Of a DNA stretch of 64,000 nt, positions 1 through 9,427 are shown piece by piece. The stretch is from Frankia sp. RB7 (lineage in GTDB: Bacteria > Pseudomonadota > Alphaproteobacteria > Rhizobiales > Xanthobacteraceae). The notes below the pieces were generated by a model, which was not told the origin of the DNA, made no database searches, and worked only from the letters and a program-made list of their open reading frames with translations. Location: positions 62,001 to 126,000 of the forward strand of contig JAUEPE010000005.1 in the NCBI GenBank assembly GCA_030403585.1, in the 5' to 3' direction. The translations under genes and the position numbers were made by a program. Every line of letters begins with the position of its first letter. Positions within the stretch are counted from its first letter, which is position 1.

Positions 1-1
1 C

Positions 2-256
2 CGCAGCTATATGGTCGGCGACAGCTATTCGATCGTCGACATGGCGCTGTGGGGCTGGGCGCGGATGCTGCCGTTCAAGCTCGGCGACGACGCCTTTGCG
101 CGCTACCCGAACGTGAAGCGGTTGATCGACGAGATCTCGGCGCGGCCGGCAGCTAGCCGCGCGATCGCGCTGAAGGACAAGTTCACCTTCAAGGCCGAGA
201 TGGACGACGAGGCCCGCCGCAACATGTTCGGGCACATGACGACGAAAGTGGCTTGA
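2..256 (+). CDS. Glutathione S-transferase family protein, C-terminal part (5' end outside window)
   Basis: The reading frame is open from base 2 and ends at a TGA at 254-256, so only about the last 84 residues are present. The segment has the helical C-terminal GST fold: SYSIVDMALWGW holds the conserved N-capping box and hydrophobic staple (S-x-x-D) of GST helix 6, and YPNVKRLIDEISARPA is the usual end-of-domain helix. The glutathione-binding thioredoxin domain lies upstream of the window, so substrate class cannot be judged. The ATG at base 11 is internal and should not be taken as the start. A strong terminator palindrome follows the stop. Confidence 0.85.
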   Translation, partial: RSYMVGDSYSIVDMALWGWARMLPFKLGDDAFARYPNVKRLIDEISARPAASRAIALKDKFTFKAEMDDEARRNMFGHMTTKVA

Positions 257-274
257 GCACACCGCGTCGCGATG

Positions 275-302
275 AAAGGCCACGCGCATGCGCGTGGCCT
301 TT
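275..302. terminator. Bidirectional Rho-independent terminator between convergent genes
   Basis: A perfect 28-base palindrome (14-base arms starting AAAGGCCACG) lies between the convergent GST gene (stop at 256) and the chemotaxis receptor (stop at 308). On the plus strand the stem runs into TTTT; on the minus strand it ends in TTT. Position and symmetry fit one terminator serving both genes. Confidence 0.85.
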
Positions 303-307
303 TGCTT

Positions 308-2323
308 TCAGGCGGCGTGGACCGAGCTCAGGAATTTGGCGACTTCCTGCTTCAGCCGGTTGCTGTCGGCCGACAGCGAGCGCGCTGCCGACAGCACCTG
401 CGAGGACGCCGAGCCGGTGTCGGAGGCGCCGCGCTGGACGTCACCGATATTGGTGGAGACGCGCTGGGTGCCGTGGGCGGCCTGCTGAACGTTGCGGGAG
501 ATTTCCTGCGTGGCCGCGCCCTGCTGTTCCACGGCGGCGGCAACCGTCGATGAAATTTCCGACAGCCGCTCGATGGTGCCGCTGATCTCCCGGATGGAGC
601 CGACCGACTCTTCAGTCGCGGCCTGGATGCCGGAGACCTGCTGGGCGATCTCGCCCGTAGCCTTCGCGGTCTGCTCGGCCAGCGCCTTGACCTCGGAGGC
701 GACCACCGCAAAACCGCGGCCGGCTTCGCCTGCGCGGGCCGCCTCGATGGTGGCGTTCAGCGCCAGTAGATTGGTCTGGCCGGCGATGGTGCTGATCAGC
801 TCGACCACGTCGCCGATGCGGGCGGCCGCCTTGGAGAGCTCGCTGACGCGGGCGTTGGTCTTGGTCGCCTGCCCCACGGCCTCGCTGGCGATGCGGGCGG
901 ATTCCTGGACCTGACGCGCGATCTCGCTCACCGAGGACGACAGCTCTTCGGTGGCGGACGCCACGGCCTGGACGTTGGTCGAAGCCTCCTGCGAGGCGGA
1001 GGCGACTTCCGTCGACAGATCCTGGGCACGCGTCGCCGTCGTGGTCAGGGTGCCGGCGGAGGCTTCGAGCTCGCTCGAGGCCGACGACACGGTGTCGACG
1101 ATCTCGCCGACCGCCTGCTCGAACTGGTTGGCGAGCCGGACCATGTCCTGCTTGCGGTCCTCGGCCTGCCGCGCCTCGGTCTCGGTCTGCTCGTGGCGCA
1201 TCCGCTCGGTGTCGATCATGTTGTCCTTGAACACCTGGATCGCCTTGGCCATGTCGCCGATCTCGTCGGCCTTGCCACGCGAGGGGATCTCGACCGCGAG
1301 ATCGCCGCCGGCGAGCAGCCCCATCGCCCGCGTCATCGAGGTCAGCGGACCGACGATGCTGCGGGCGATCAGGACAGCGACGATCAATCCGAACAGGGTG
1401 GCCACCCCGCCCACGATCTCCTGCATGGACGTCGTGCCGTCGATCGCGGCGTCGGCCTGGTTGCGCGAGTCCTTGTAGTCCTTCTTCAGCGCGGTCTCGG
1501 CAACCTTGAGCTTGGCGATGCTGTCGACGATGAGAGGCGCGAGGCTCTTGTGGTAGATCTCGTCGGCCTGGAGCATCGCGGCCGACGTGGTCTCGAATGC
1601 GGATTTGTAGATTCCGAGCGAGCTCTTCACCGGCGCCAGCGTGGCGCGCAATTCCGTCGCCTGCGGGCTCTTTTCGAGCGCGGCGAGCCGCTGCGACGCC
1701 CTGTCCACATTGGTCCTGAAGTTGGCGGGACCCTTGGTGTCGCGCAGCGCCAGGAAGCGCCAGTTCGCGATCTGAACCAGAAGCAGCCGGGATTCGAGGT
1801 CCGCGACGAGCGACGCGGTGTCTTCGTCGACGGCCGCGCGCGCCACATCGACGAGCTTGTTCATCTTGACGGTCAGGTCGTCGCCGCTCGGCAGCAGCGT
1901 CGCTTTGCCGGTCCGCGCCTCGTTGACGGCGTCGCCGAGATTGTCGCGCAGAGCCTTCATCTTCGCGATGTCGGCGATCAGACCGTTGTAGAGATTTCGC
2001 CGCTCCTCGGAGAGCGTGCCCTTGGCACCGACCTTCAGCAGTTCGGTCGCCGCGGCCTCGCGCTCCGAGGCCTCCCGCATCGCGGGCTCATTGGCGTCGT
2101 AAATGTAGCGCAGATTGGCCCGCTGGATTGCCTGGAGATGGGTCGAGATCTCCAGCACCCGCGCCGTGCTGTCCGAAAATGCCGAAGCCTTTGCGACTTG
2201 GTCCTGCACGGACCTTAAATTCCAGATGGCCACCACCGCCATCACGAGACCAACCACGACCAGCGCCATGAAGCCGGCATAGAGACGGCCCCTGATCCGC
2301 AAACGAAAGCTCGGCATTCCCAT
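308..2323 (-). CDS. Methyl-accepting chemotaxis protein
   Basis: This is a transmembrane chemoreceptor of about 671 residues that would signal to a CheA/CheW array. It has an N-terminal membrane helix (about 15-35), a long helical periplasmic sensor of the four-helix-bundle type (35-300), a second membrane helix (305-325), a HAMP domain, and a cytoplasmic signalling domain. The domain carries the conserved hairpin tip [19 protein letters not shown] at about 515-533. I chose the ATG at 2323 (MGMPSF) because the frame upstream offers only a TTG and adds non-membrane residues. No C-terminal pentapeptide tether for CheR is visible (it ends in SVHAA). The ligand cannot be predicted. It lies downstream of bphP on the same strand, separated by 266 bases. 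Confidence 0.93.
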   Translation of the reverse strand: MGMPSFRLRIRGRLYAGFMALVVVGLVMAVVAIWNLRSVQDQVAKASAFSDSTARVLEISTHLQAIQRANLRYIYDANEPAMREASEREAAATELLKVGAKGTLSEERRNLYNGLIADIAKMKALRDNLGDAVNEARTGKATLLPSGDDLTVKMNKLVDVARAAVDEDTASLVADLESRLLLVQIANWRFLALRDTKGPANFRTNVDRASQRLAALEKSPQATELRATLAPVKSSLGIYKSAFETTSAAMLQADEIYHKSLAPLIVDSIAKLKVAETALKKDYKDSRNQADAAIDGTTSMQEIVGGVATLFGLIVAVLIARSIVGPLTSMTRAMGLLAGGDLAVEIPSRGKADEIGDMAKAIQVFKDNMIDTERMRHEQTETEARQAEDRKQDMVRLANQFEQAVGEIVDTVSSASSELEASAGTLTTTATRAQDLSTEVASASQEASTNVQAVASATEELSSSVSEIARQVQESARIASEAVGQATKTNARVSELSKAAARIGDVVELISTIAGQTNLLALNATIEAARAGEAGRGFAVVASEVKALAEQTAKATGEIAQQVSGIQAATEESVGSIREISGTIERLSEISSTVAAAVEQQGAATQEISRNVQQAAHGTQRVSTNIGDVQRGASDTGSASSQVLSAARSLSADSNRLKQEVAKFLSSVHAA

Positions 2324-2494
2324 TGTCCACCCGGATGCGTGTGAATTCAGGCGGACGCACAATTCCGGCAATCGTCACGGCCACCCCAGCAGCCGCGCAT
2401 CGCCGCTTCGGCGACTCACGCTGCACCGCGATACAATGCGGGACACTTCTTAATTGAACCTTCTGATTTTTCGCGCATGTCTGCGCAAGCCCGC

Positions 2495-2574
2495 ACAAAA
2501 TCTGCCGATTTTGTCGGCAGCTGCGCAAGGTTTTGGCGCAACGTCCGCAGACGCATGCAACGTGCTGCATGCGT
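2495..2574. repeat. Two neighbouring hairpins in the bphP-MCP gap
   Basis: The 266-base gap between bphP and the chemoreceptor holds two perfect inverted repeats. One is ACAAAATC/GATTTTGT (2495-2502 and 2507-2514, 4-base loop). The other is ACGCATGCA/TGCATGCGT (2551-2559 and 2566-2574, 6-base loop), which begins 16 bases past the bphP stop. Neither is followed by a convincing T-run on the minus strand, so they may be processing or weak termination signals, or a binding site for the receptor promoter. Confidence 0.55.
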
Positions 2575-2589
2575 TGCCGGGATGAATGT

Positions 2590-5136
2590 TTATTGAGCGG
2601 TCGCCTGTTGCAGCTTGCCGAGCGCGTGCTCGACCACTTCCAGCGTGTACGGCTTCTGCACCACCGGCGCCGAGGCGAGAGCGACGGGAATTGGCGCACG
2701 CTCGCCATAGCCGGTCGCGAAGATGAAGGGCACGCCGATCTCCTTCAGCTTCTCGGCCACCCTGATGCTGTTCTCACTGCCGAGGTTGAGGTCGAGCAGC
2801 GCAAAGCTCGGGCGCGTGCGCTCGATCGCGCGCAGCGCCTGGTCGACGCTCGCTGCCGTGTCGACATGTCGCGCCCCGAGATCGAGCAGGATGACCTCCG
2901 CCGCCATGGCGATGATGAGATTGTCTTCGACGATCAGCGCCGTGTCAGAAATGCGGGGACGGGTGGATTGCTGTTCCTCGACGCGCATGGCGGCTCCTGC
3001 GATTGACGGCACCAGATCGACGAAGTTCGGCGGGATCACGAACCTCGCCTGCACGCCGAGCAGATCGAAACGAATTTCGGCTTCGCCCTTGAGGTCGAAT
3101 GGGACGGACCGCTCGATGATGGTGGTGCCGAAGCCGCGGCGCGACGGCGGCTGCACCGGCGGGCCGCCGCTCTCCTTCCACTCGATCTCGAGGCTCGAAT
3201 TCGGGTCGACCCGCCACACCACCTCGACCTGGCCGGTTGAATCGGCCAGCGCACCGTATTTCGCGGAATTGGTCATCATCTCGTGGACGACGAGCGCCAG
3301 CGTCGCGAACGCCTTGGGATCGAGCGCGACGTCCGGTCCGACGATTTTCACCCGATCCGCGCGCGCGCCGAGATAGGCGCCGGCCTCGGATTCGAGCAGC
3401 GCGCGCAAGGCCACCGGTGCCCAGTTCAAATTGGTGATCTGGTCGTGGGCACGCGCCAGCGCCTGGATGCGGCCGCCGAGCACGCTGGCGAATTCTTCCA
3501 CGCTTTTGGCCGTGTCCTTGCTCTGCGCCACCAGTGCGCGAACCAGGCTCAGGATGTTGCGAACGCGATGATTGAGCTCGGCAATCATCAACTCCTGCCG
3601 CTCCTGCGCGCCGCGGCGCTCGCGTGCCGCGAGGTCGGACAGTTGCAGGATGACCTCGAGCAGCGTCACGCGCAGGCCTTCGGCGATGCGGATGTCGGCC
3701 CCCGACCAAGGTTTGGACTGGCCCGCGACGATCTCCTGCCAGAGCTCAAAGCTCTTGCGTGGCGTCAGGCGCGGCCCGTTCGGGCCCTCTTCATAGACTT
3801 TATCGGGCGCACCCGCCCAGCTCACCGAGCGCAAGACCTCGCGGCGGAAGAAGATCAGGCAGTCGCGCGGGGTGCGCGAGATCGGAATGGCGAGGAAGCC
3901 GGCGGCGCGGTCGCGAAACGCCTCGCCAGCCGCATAGAGTTTTGCGATCTCCGCGCTGGCGCAGATGCGGCCGGGCGAGGTGCGGTTGATGAAGGCGACG
4001 AGCTCCTTGACCTCGTCCTCGGTCGGCGTCTCGCCGTCGAGCGTGATCTTGTTGTCGGACCAGATCGCCACGCCGTCGCAGGCGATCATCCGGCGATAAT
4101 CGCCGGCGAAGTCGACGATCGCGCGCCGGCTGTGCTCATGGATCGCAGCGGTCTCGATCAGCCGTTCCTGGATCTTATGCGCGCTGGCCTCGTAGGCCAC
4201 GTCGCCCTCGCGCTCCCGCCCCTCCACGATCCACGAGAACATCTGTCCGAACAGCTCCGATGCCGTGCGCTTCTCGAACGAAATGTAGTGCGGCGAATAA
4301 TGGTGGCAGGCGAACAGGCCCCAGAGCTTGCCGTCGCGCAGGATCGACACCGACATCGAGGCGCCGACGCCCATGTTGCGCAAATATTCGACGTGGATCG
4401 GCGACACCGAGCGCAGCACGCTCATGGACAGATCGAGCAGCCCCGCATTGTGCGTGGCCGTCGACACCAGCACCGCCGGTGTCGCGTTGATATCGGAGAT
4501 GATGCGCAGCCAGTTGCGCTGATAGAGGATGCGGGCCTGTCTGGGGATGTCGGAGGCCGGATAGTGCAGGCCGAGAAACTTTTCGAGGCCCGTTTCTGCG
4601 GCTTCCGCAATCACCTCGCCCGATCCATCCGGGTGAAACTGGTAGACCATGACGCGGTCGAAGCCGCTCAGCACCTTGAGCTGCCGCGCCGCCTCGCGGG
4701 CAAGCTCGGTCATGCCGCGGGTTTTGCGGATGCGCTCAAGCATCAGCCGGACGAGCTCGCCTGAATTGACGCCCGCCTCGATGACGCTGGGCTCGGCCTC
4801 GACGACGAGATAGGCGCCGGAGAAATGGATCGAGAGATCGTAGAGCGGCTTGCCGGGCTGGATCTCGACGCCGAACACCCGCTCGGTCGAGTCAGGACCG
4901 CCGAGTTGATCGACGTGGCTGCGAATGGTCTCGATCGCGGCCGCGGAGAAGACCTTGGCGATCGGCTGCTGCAGGAGATCGGCGACGTCGCCGCCGAGGA
5001 AGCTGCCGGCATTGTCCGACGCCATGCAGATCGTGAAGTCCGACAACAGCGTCAGCAGGAAACCAAACGGCTGCACGCTGCCGGGAATGTGAATCGGCTC
5101 GCGATCGCAATTGGTGAGATTGACCGCCTCGTTCAT
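2590..5136 (-). CDS. bphP: Bacteriophytochrome histidine kinase with C-terminal receiver domain
   Basis: An 848-residue red/far-red photoreceptor kinase. Cys10 in NCDREPIHIPGS is the expected biliverdin attachment site. Next come a PAS domain (about 15-120), a GAF domain with the PASDIP motif (193-198), and a PHY domain with the tongue motif PRKSF (459-463). The HWE/HisKA_2-type kinase has its phospho-acceptor in ELNHRVRN (His523) and an N-box in HEMMTNSAKYG. A receiver domain fused at about 730-845 has its phospho-acceptor Asp782 in LLDLNLG. The start overlaps the bphO stop by ATGA, so chromophore synthesis and apoprotein are translationally coupled. The fused receiver suggests an intramolecular phosphorelay; the output is not encoded alongside. 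Confidence 0.96.
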   Translation of the reverse strand: MNEAVNLTNCDREPIHIPGSVQPFGFLLTLLSDFTICMASDNAGSFLGGDVADLLQQPIAKVFSAAAIETIRSHVDQLGGPDSTERVFGVEIQPGKPLYDLSIHFSGAYLVVEAEPSVIEAGVNSGELVRLMLERIRKTRGMTELAREAARQLKVLSGFDRVMVYQFHPDGSGEVIAEAAETGLEKFLGLHYPASDIPRQARILYQRNWLRIISDINATPAVLVSTATHNAGLLDLSMSVLRSVSPIHVEYLRNMGVGASMSVSILRDGKLWGLFACHHYSPHYISFEKRTASELFGQMFSWIVEGREREGDVAYEASAHKIQERLIETAAIHEHSRRAIVDFAGDYRRMIACDGVAIWSDNKITLDGETPTEDEVKELVAFINRTSPGRICASAEIAKLYAAGEAFRDRAAGFLAIPISRTPRDCLIFFRREVLRSVSWAGAPDKVYEEGPNGPRLTPRKSFELWQEIVAGQSKPWSGADIRIAEGLRVTLLEVILQLSDLAARERRGAQERQELMIAELNHRVRNILSLVRALVAQSKDTAKSVEEFASVLGGRIQALARAHDQITNLNWAPVALRALLESEAGAYLGARADRVKIVGPDVALDPKAFATLALVVHEMMTNSAKYGALADSTGQVEVVWRVDPNSSLEIEWKESGGPPVQPPSRRGFGTTIIERSVPFDLKGEAEIRFDLLGVQARFVIPPNFVDLVPSIAGAAMRVEEQQSTRPRISDTALIVEDNLIIAMAAEVILLDLGARHVDTAASVDQALRAIERTRPSFALLDLNLGSENSIRVAEKLKEIGVPFIFATGYGERAPIPVALASAPVVQKPYTLEVVEHALGKLQQATAQ

Positions 5137-5717
5137 GCACGATCCGCCGCCTGTTCGAACGCGGCAAACGCGCTGCGCGCCGCCTCGATCACCTCGTCCT
5201 CGTCGCAGGTCTGTTCGCTCGCGAGTTTCGCCAGAAAGCTCTGCCAGAGACGGTGGCCTGCGCCATGGCTGAGGTATGCGGTGGCCTCACCGATGCGCGG
5301 ATCGGCCGTATCGGCGACCGTCTTGAGCAGGAACTTGGCACCGAGCCGGGAGCCTTCGAGCACATACATCGCGCCGATCATGCCGCTGGGCGTCAGCGGC
5401 AACACCGATACAGTTGCGTTCGCGTCCTTGCCGAGCCGGACGAGGTCCGCTGTGATCGCGGCGCTGCGCGCCCGCTCCGGCCAGTCGGGAAACATCCTGG
5501 CGACGCCGGCTTCCACGAGCGCCGCTTCGAGCGGCAGCAGTGCGCCCGCGCTGGCCTGAAGGAAACGACGGTAGCCGGAGAAAGTGGCGAGATCGAACGC
5601 GGACATCTGCGCATCGAGCTCCCGGTGCGCGGCCGAAGTCGCGTCTCTCAATCGTTCTCGGAGTCCGGGAAGGCTGCGGCCCACATGTGTCGAATCATCC
5701 AAAGCCCCAGCCAGCAT
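5133..5717 (-). CDS. bphO: Biliverdin-producing heme oxygenase
   Basis: This protein of about 194 residues opens heme to biliverdin, the chromophore of the phytochrome encoded immediately downstream. The N-terminal LRDATSAAHRELD motif supplies the proximal heme ligand (His31), and VLEGSRLGAKFLL is the distal helix with the Gly-x-x-x-Gly-type bend seen in bacterial BphO. The ATG at 5717 (MLAGAL) is used because the longer frame starts at a TTG and adds only low-complexity residues. Its TGA overlaps the bphP ATG by four bases. No promoter was identified in the 100 bases upstream. Confidence 0.93.
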   Translation of the reverse strand: MLAGALDDSTHVGRSLPGLRERLRDATSAAHRELDAQMSAFDLATFSGYRRFLQASAGALLPLEAALVEAGVARMFPDWPERARSAAITADLVRLGKDANATVSVLPLTPSGMIGAMYVLEGSRLGAKFLLKTVADTADPRIGEATAYLSHGAGHRLWQSFLAKLASEQTCDEDEVIEAARSAFAAFEQAADRA

Positions 5718-5819
5718 GAAATTCCCGGAACGCGCGTAGCCGGGAGCGCGATTGCCCCGGAACGCAGACAACGCCGGCGGGGCTGGGAGGTTCCCGCCGG
5801 CTCCGCGCGTTCGCTCCGA

Positions 5820-6266
5820 CTAGCCCGCAGCGACGCGCCGGACCGGCTCCGGGAAAGGCCCCAGCGCTTTTTCGGTCAGAACCGAGTCGCAATATTCCCT
5901 GATCTCCTTGATCTTGCCGTCCTCGAGACGAAACACCAGGCAATAGTCGTTGTCATAACGAACCCCCTCGGGCGTGACGTTGTCGCCCTTGGCTTCCACC
6001 ACGACGACGTCGCCATCGGCGATGAAGCGCTCGGCGACCGTGCGTGTCCGCTCGCGCAGTCGGGTGCGCACGTAGCCGTGCAGATCATTCATGATCGCCT
6101 CCTTGCCCGTGAAGGTGCGCGACCAGGAATACTGGCCGGTGACGATCCATTTGGCGTCGTCGGCAAGGCTTGCGGCGAACAGGGCGCGGTCGCGCACCGC
6201 CGGATCGGGGCTGGCCGCGGCGGCGAAAATATCCTGCATCAGTTTCTTGTTGGCGCTCGCGCTCAT
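5820..6266 (-). CDS. SnoaL/NTF2-like nuclear transport factor 2 family protein
   Basis: A soluble protein of 148 residues with the alpha+beta cone fold of the SnoaL/NTF2 family. Visible marks are an N-terminal helix (LMQDIFAAAA), the KWIVTG strand, and the terminal pattern CLVFRLEDGKIKEIREYCDS typical of SnoaL-like domains. Such proteins are polyketide cyclases, small-molecule isomerases or ligand binders; the substrate here is unknown. The start at 6266 is supported by GGAG eight bases upstream. It is divergent from a LysR regulator, and the shared 91-base gap holds a 21-base inverted repeat, so it is the likely regulated target. Confidence 0.85.
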   Translation of the reverse strand: MSASANKKLMQDIFAAAASPDPAVRDRALFAASLADDAKWIVTGQYSWSRTFTGKEAIMNDLHGYVRTRLRERTRTVAERFIADGDVVVVEAKGDNVTPEGVRYDNDYCLVFRLEDGKIKEIREYCDSVLTEKALGPFPEPVRRVAAG

Positions 6267-6333
6267 GGTGGCATCTCCGTGTGGTGGCATCGCAGAGATC
6301 ATCACCGCCCCACGATAATTCTTCAAATCGATA

Positions 6334-6354
6334 GTGAATATGATATCTATTCAC
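6334..6354. promoter_or_regulatory. LysR-type operator between divergent genes
   Basis: GTGAATA (6334-6340) and TATTCAC (6348-6354) form a perfect inverted repeat around a 7-base centre, TGATATC. It lies immediately before the LysR gene start and 68 bases upstream of the divergent SnoaL-like gene. Size, symmetry and position match the T-N11-A type recognition site of LysR proteins, suggesting autoregulation and control of the divergent gene. Confidence 0.75.
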
Positions 6355-6357
6355 CTC

Positions 6358-7281
6358 ATGAATTTGACTTCGCTCGACCTCAATCTATTGACCGCGCTCG
6401 ACGCGCTGCTGCGCGAGGCCAATGTCAGCCGCGCCGCCATGCGCATCGGCCTGTCGCAGCCGGCCACCAGCCACGCGCTGCAACGCCTGCGCGACATCTT
6501 TGGCGATCCGCTGCTGGTGCGCACCGGCGCGCGGATGGAGCTGACGCCACGGGCGCAAGCGCTGCGCGCGCCGCTGGCGCAGGCGCTAGACCAGGTGCGC
6601 GGGCTGTTCGTGCCCGACGAATTCGACGCGGCGCGCAGCGAGCGGCCGTTCCGGCTGATGATGCCCGATCTCGCGGTCGAGCTTCTGATGCCGCCCCTGA
6701 TGGAGAAGGTGACGCGCCTTGCGCCCAACGTCCGCATCGACGTGGTGCCGTGGCGGGGCCCGGCGATTTTCCACGCCGAATTCGCCCGCACCATCGACCT
6801 CGTGATCTCGATCGGCAACGCCTTCAAGGGATTTCACCGGCAATTGCTCTACACCGACAGCGACGCGCTGGCAGTGCGACGCGGCCATCCCATGGCTGCG
6901 AAGCTGAAGCGGCGCGAGACGTTCCTGGCCGCGCGCCATGTCGGCGTGATCATCCGCGGCAATAGCGAGGATCTGATCGACACCTGGCTACGCACCAAGG
7001 GCATCGAGCGGCACATCTCGCTGGTGGTGTCAGGCTATCTCGAGGCGCTGCATGTCGCCGCCCGCACCGACCTCGTCGCCTTCGTGCCGCGCCGGCTGAT
7101 CGCGGCGCTATCGAAGCAACTTGGCCTCGTCACGGTGACGCCGCCGCTCGATCCCGGCATCGACGAGCAGTTCATGTTCCATCCGACGCGTGCGCAGATG
7201 GACCCGGGCTCGATCTGGTTGCGGCGGCTGATGCTGGAGACGGGGCGGGAGTTGGAGAAGCGGAAGGCTAGATCTTCGTAG
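6358..7281 (+). CDS. LysR family transcriptional regulator
   Basis: A regulator of about 307 residues. The N-terminal winged helix-turn-helix is seen in LDLNLLTALDALL, the recognition helix in RIGLSQPATSHALQRLRD, and the C-terminal periplasmic-binding-like effector domain from about residue 90. The pattern resembles the NodD/PcpR-like branch (DPLLVRTGARMELTPRA). I chose the ATG at 6358 because LysR proteins of this branch start with M-N-L-x-x-L-D-L-N-L. The longer frame from GTG 6334 would be read out of the operator itself. The inducer is unknown; the divergent SnoaL-like protein is the obvious target. Confidence 0.93.
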   Translation: MNLTSLDLNLLTALDALLREANVSRAAMRIGLSQPATSHALQRLRDIFGDPLLVRTGARMELTPRAQALRAPLAQALDQVRGLFVPDEFDAARSERPFRLMMPDLAVELLMPPLMEKVTRLAPNVRIDVVPWRGPAIFHAEFARTIDLVISIGNAFKGFHRQLLYTDSDALAVRRGHPMAAKLKRRETFLAARHVGVIIRGNSEDLIDTWLRTKGIERHISLVVSGYLEALHVAARTDLVAFVPRRLIAALSKQLGLVTVTPPLDPGIDEQFMFHPTRAQMDPGSIWLRRLMLETGRELEKRKARSS

Positions 7282-7350
7282 CCCACCACTTCGTTCATAA
7301 CGTGGAAAGATGGTGGGCACCGCGTTTTGCGCCTTTGCCCAACCTACGAG
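7276..7350. repeat. GC-rich palindromic intergenic repeat (GGTGGGCA family)
   Basis: Between the convergent LysR and GST genes lies a sequence with an imperfect hairpin built from GGTGGGCACCGCG and GCGCCTTTGCCCAACC, preceded by an inverted TAGCCCACCA element. The form is that of the short palindromic elements scattered between genes in Bradyrhizobium genomes; only this one copy was noticed here. Confidence 0.5.
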
Positions 7351-7362
7351 ACCGACGAGACC

Positions 7363-7983
7363 TCACGCTTTCTGCGCGTCCATCACCTTGCGCACGGCAG
7401 GGCGGTCCGACATGCGCTTGAAATGATCGGCGATCTTCGGCGTCGCGTTGATGTCGACGCTGTCGCCTTCGAGCCAGTGCGAGAGCGTGTGGAGGTAGGG
7501 ATCGCAGACCGTGAACTGATCGCCCATCACCCAGGGTCCCCTGAACATCTTCTGCTCGATCAGGGCGAAGCAGGCACCCATGGTCTTCGGGACCATCGCC
7601 TTCATGTCGGCGAACGAGCTTTCCTGCGTCGCCCAGCGCGCGCCGCGCATCTTGTGGGCATGGTTGATGTGCGCGGTCGAGCAGAGATAGGAGTTGAACG
7701 ACTGCACCTGGGCGAAGTCGAAGGGATCGTCGAGCGGCGCGAGCTTCGCCTTGGGGAAGGTCTGCGCGATGTAGGCCAGCATCGCAGGCGTCTCGGTGAG
7801 GACGCCGCGATCGGTCACCAGGGCCGGCACGCGGCCCTTCGGGTTGATCGCGAGATAGTCCGGGCTGTTCTGCTGATTATCCTTGAAGCTCAGCCGTTCG
7901 GCCGCGTAGTCGGCGCCGGCCTCCTCCAGGGTCATGTAGGTGGCGAGCGCGCAGGTGCCGGTGGCGTAGTAGAGCTTGAGCAT
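7363..7983 (-). CDS. Glutathione S-transferase
   Basis: A complete cytosolic GST of about 206 residues. The N-terminal thioredoxin-like domain starts MLKLYYATGTCALA, with Cys/Ser-type active-site residues near position 10 as in beta-class enzymes. NPKGRVPAL carries the cis-proline loop, and TETPAMLAYIA the glutathione gamma-glutamyl contact (the usual E-S replaced by E-T). The all-helical C-terminal domain carries the S-x-x-D-like box as FTVCDPYL. The start at 7983 has GAGG upstream; an in-frame ATG four codons earlier lacks a ribosome site at proper spacing. It is unrelated in neighbourhood to the partial GST at the window edge. Detoxification is likely, with substrate unknown. Confidence 0.92.
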   Translation of the reverse strand: MLKLYYATGTCALATYMTLEEAGADYAAERLSFKDNQQNSPDYLAINPKGRVPALVTDRGVLTETPAMLAYIAQTFPKAKLAPLDDPFDFAQVQSFNSYLCSTAHINHAHKMRGARWATQESSFADMKAMVPKTMGACFALIEQKMFRGPWVMGDQFTVCDPYLHTLSHWLEGDSVDINATPKIADHFKRMSDRPAVRKVMDAQKA

Positions 7984-8124
7984 GTCGGACCTCATGGGAA
8001 AATTGGAAACTAGCGGTTGCGGGCCGCCAGGTCCATAGCACGGCGTTCTCAGCGCTTTTGCTCTTCGCAGTTGCCCACCGCCGCCCGCCTATGCCAAGAC
8101 GCCCGCAACGGGAGGGGTTTGGTC

Positions 8125-9405
8125 ATGACGGTACTCATCGCCGGCGGCGGCATCGGCGGGCTGACACTTGCGCTCAGCCTGCACGGGATCGGCGTTCCCG
8201 TGAAGGTGCTCGAGAGCGTCGCGGAACTGAAGCCGCTCGGGGTCGGCATCAACGTGCTGCCGCACGCGGTGCGCGAGCTGATCGAGCTCGGGCTGATGGA
8301 CAAGCTCGACGCCAGCGGCGTGCGCACCCGCGAGCTCGCCTATTTCTCCAAGCACGGCAAGCCGATCTGGAGCGAACCGCGCGGGCTGGAAGCCGGCTAC
8401 AAATGGCCGCAGTTCTCGATCCATCGCGGCACGCTGCAGCAACTCCTGCTCGACACCGCAATCGAGCGGCTCGGCCGCGACAACATCTTGACCAGCCATC
8501 ATCTGACCGGCTGGACCGAGACGGCGAACGGCGTCCGCGCCGACTTCATCGACCGGGCGACCGGCAAACCGGCCGGGACTTATGACGGCGCGATCATGAT
8601 CGCCGCCGACGGGATCCATTCCGCCGCGCGAGAAAAGCTCTATCCGCAAGAGGGCCCGCCGATCTGGAACGGCCGCATCCTCTGGCGCGGCGTGACGCCG
8701 TCAAAGGCCTTCCTGACCGGCCGCACCATGATCATGGCGGGCCACGAGATCCTTAAATTCGTCTGCTATCCAATCTCGAAGGAGCCGGATGCCGCGGGCA
8801 ACCATCTGGTCAACTGGGTCGCCGAGCGCCATATGCCGCCGACCTATCAGTGGCGCCGCGAGGACTATAACCGCACCGCACGGCTGGAAGAGTTCTTGCC
8901 GTGGTTCGAGAGCTGGCAGTTCGACTGGCTCGACGTACCCGGCCTGATCAAGAACTGCCCGCACGCCTATGAATATCCGCTGGTCGACCGCGACCCGGTG
9001 TCGCAATGGACCTTTGGCAAGGTCACGCTGATGGGCGACGCCGCGCATCCGATGTACCCGATCGGCTCGAACGGCGCCTCGCAGGCGATCCTCGATGCCC
9101 GCACCATCACCCGCGAGATACTGGCGCATGGTCCGACGACCGCGGCGCTGCTCGCCTATGAAGCCGAGCGGCGGCCTGCGACCACCGACCTCGTGCTGCT
9201 CAACCGCAAGAACGGCCCCGAGCAGGTGATGCAGCTCGTCGAGGAACGCGCGCCGGATGGCTTTGAGATTGTCACCGACGTGCTGTCGCAGAAGGAGCTG
9301 GAAGACATCGCCGCGAACTACAAGCGCGTTGCAGGCTTCCAGGTCGAGGCGTTGAATGCGAAGCCGCCGATCGTGAGCGGGGATGCGAAGCGGGTGGGGG
9401 CCTGA
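8125..9405 (+). CDS. FAD-dependent aromatic-ring hydroxylase-type monooxygenase
   Basis: A 426-residue class A flavoprotein monooxygenase. The ADP-binding GGGIGG loop is at the extreme N-terminus and the FAD ribityl-binding motif GDAAHPMYPIGSNGASQA near residue 315. These are the hallmarks of the PHBH/salicylate hydroxylase fold that uses NAD(P)H and O2. The start at 8125 is fixed by GGAGGGG eight bases upstream and by the N-terminal Rossmann strand; the longer frame reads through non-coding bases. The closest enzyme types are 3-hydroxybenzoate 6-hydroxylase and salicylate hydroxylase, but the substrate cannot be assigned. It stands alone, with no ring-cleavage genes nearby. Confidence 0.9.
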   Translation: MTVLIAGGGIGGLTLALSLHGIGVPVKVLESVAELKPLGVGINVLPHAVRELIELGLMDKLDASGVRTRELAYFSKHGKPIWSEPRGLEAGYKWPQFSIHRGTLQQLLLDTAIERLGRDNILTSHHLTGWTETANGVRADFIDRATGKPAGTYDGAIMIAADGIHSAAREKLYPQEGPPIWNGRILWRGVTPSKAFLTGRTMIMAGHEILKFVCYPISKEPDAAGNHLVNWVAERHMPPTYQWRREDYNRTARLEEFLPWFESWQFDWLDVPGLIKNCPHAYEYPLVDRDPVSQWTFGKVTLMGDAAHPMYPIGSNGASQAILDARTITREILAHGPTTAALLAYEAERRPATTDLVLLNRKNGPEQVMQLVEERAPDGFEIVTDVLSQKELEDIAANYKRVAGFQVEALNAKPPIVSGDAKRVGA

Positions 9406-9427
9406 GTTAGCCAAGCAGCGAGCCGCG

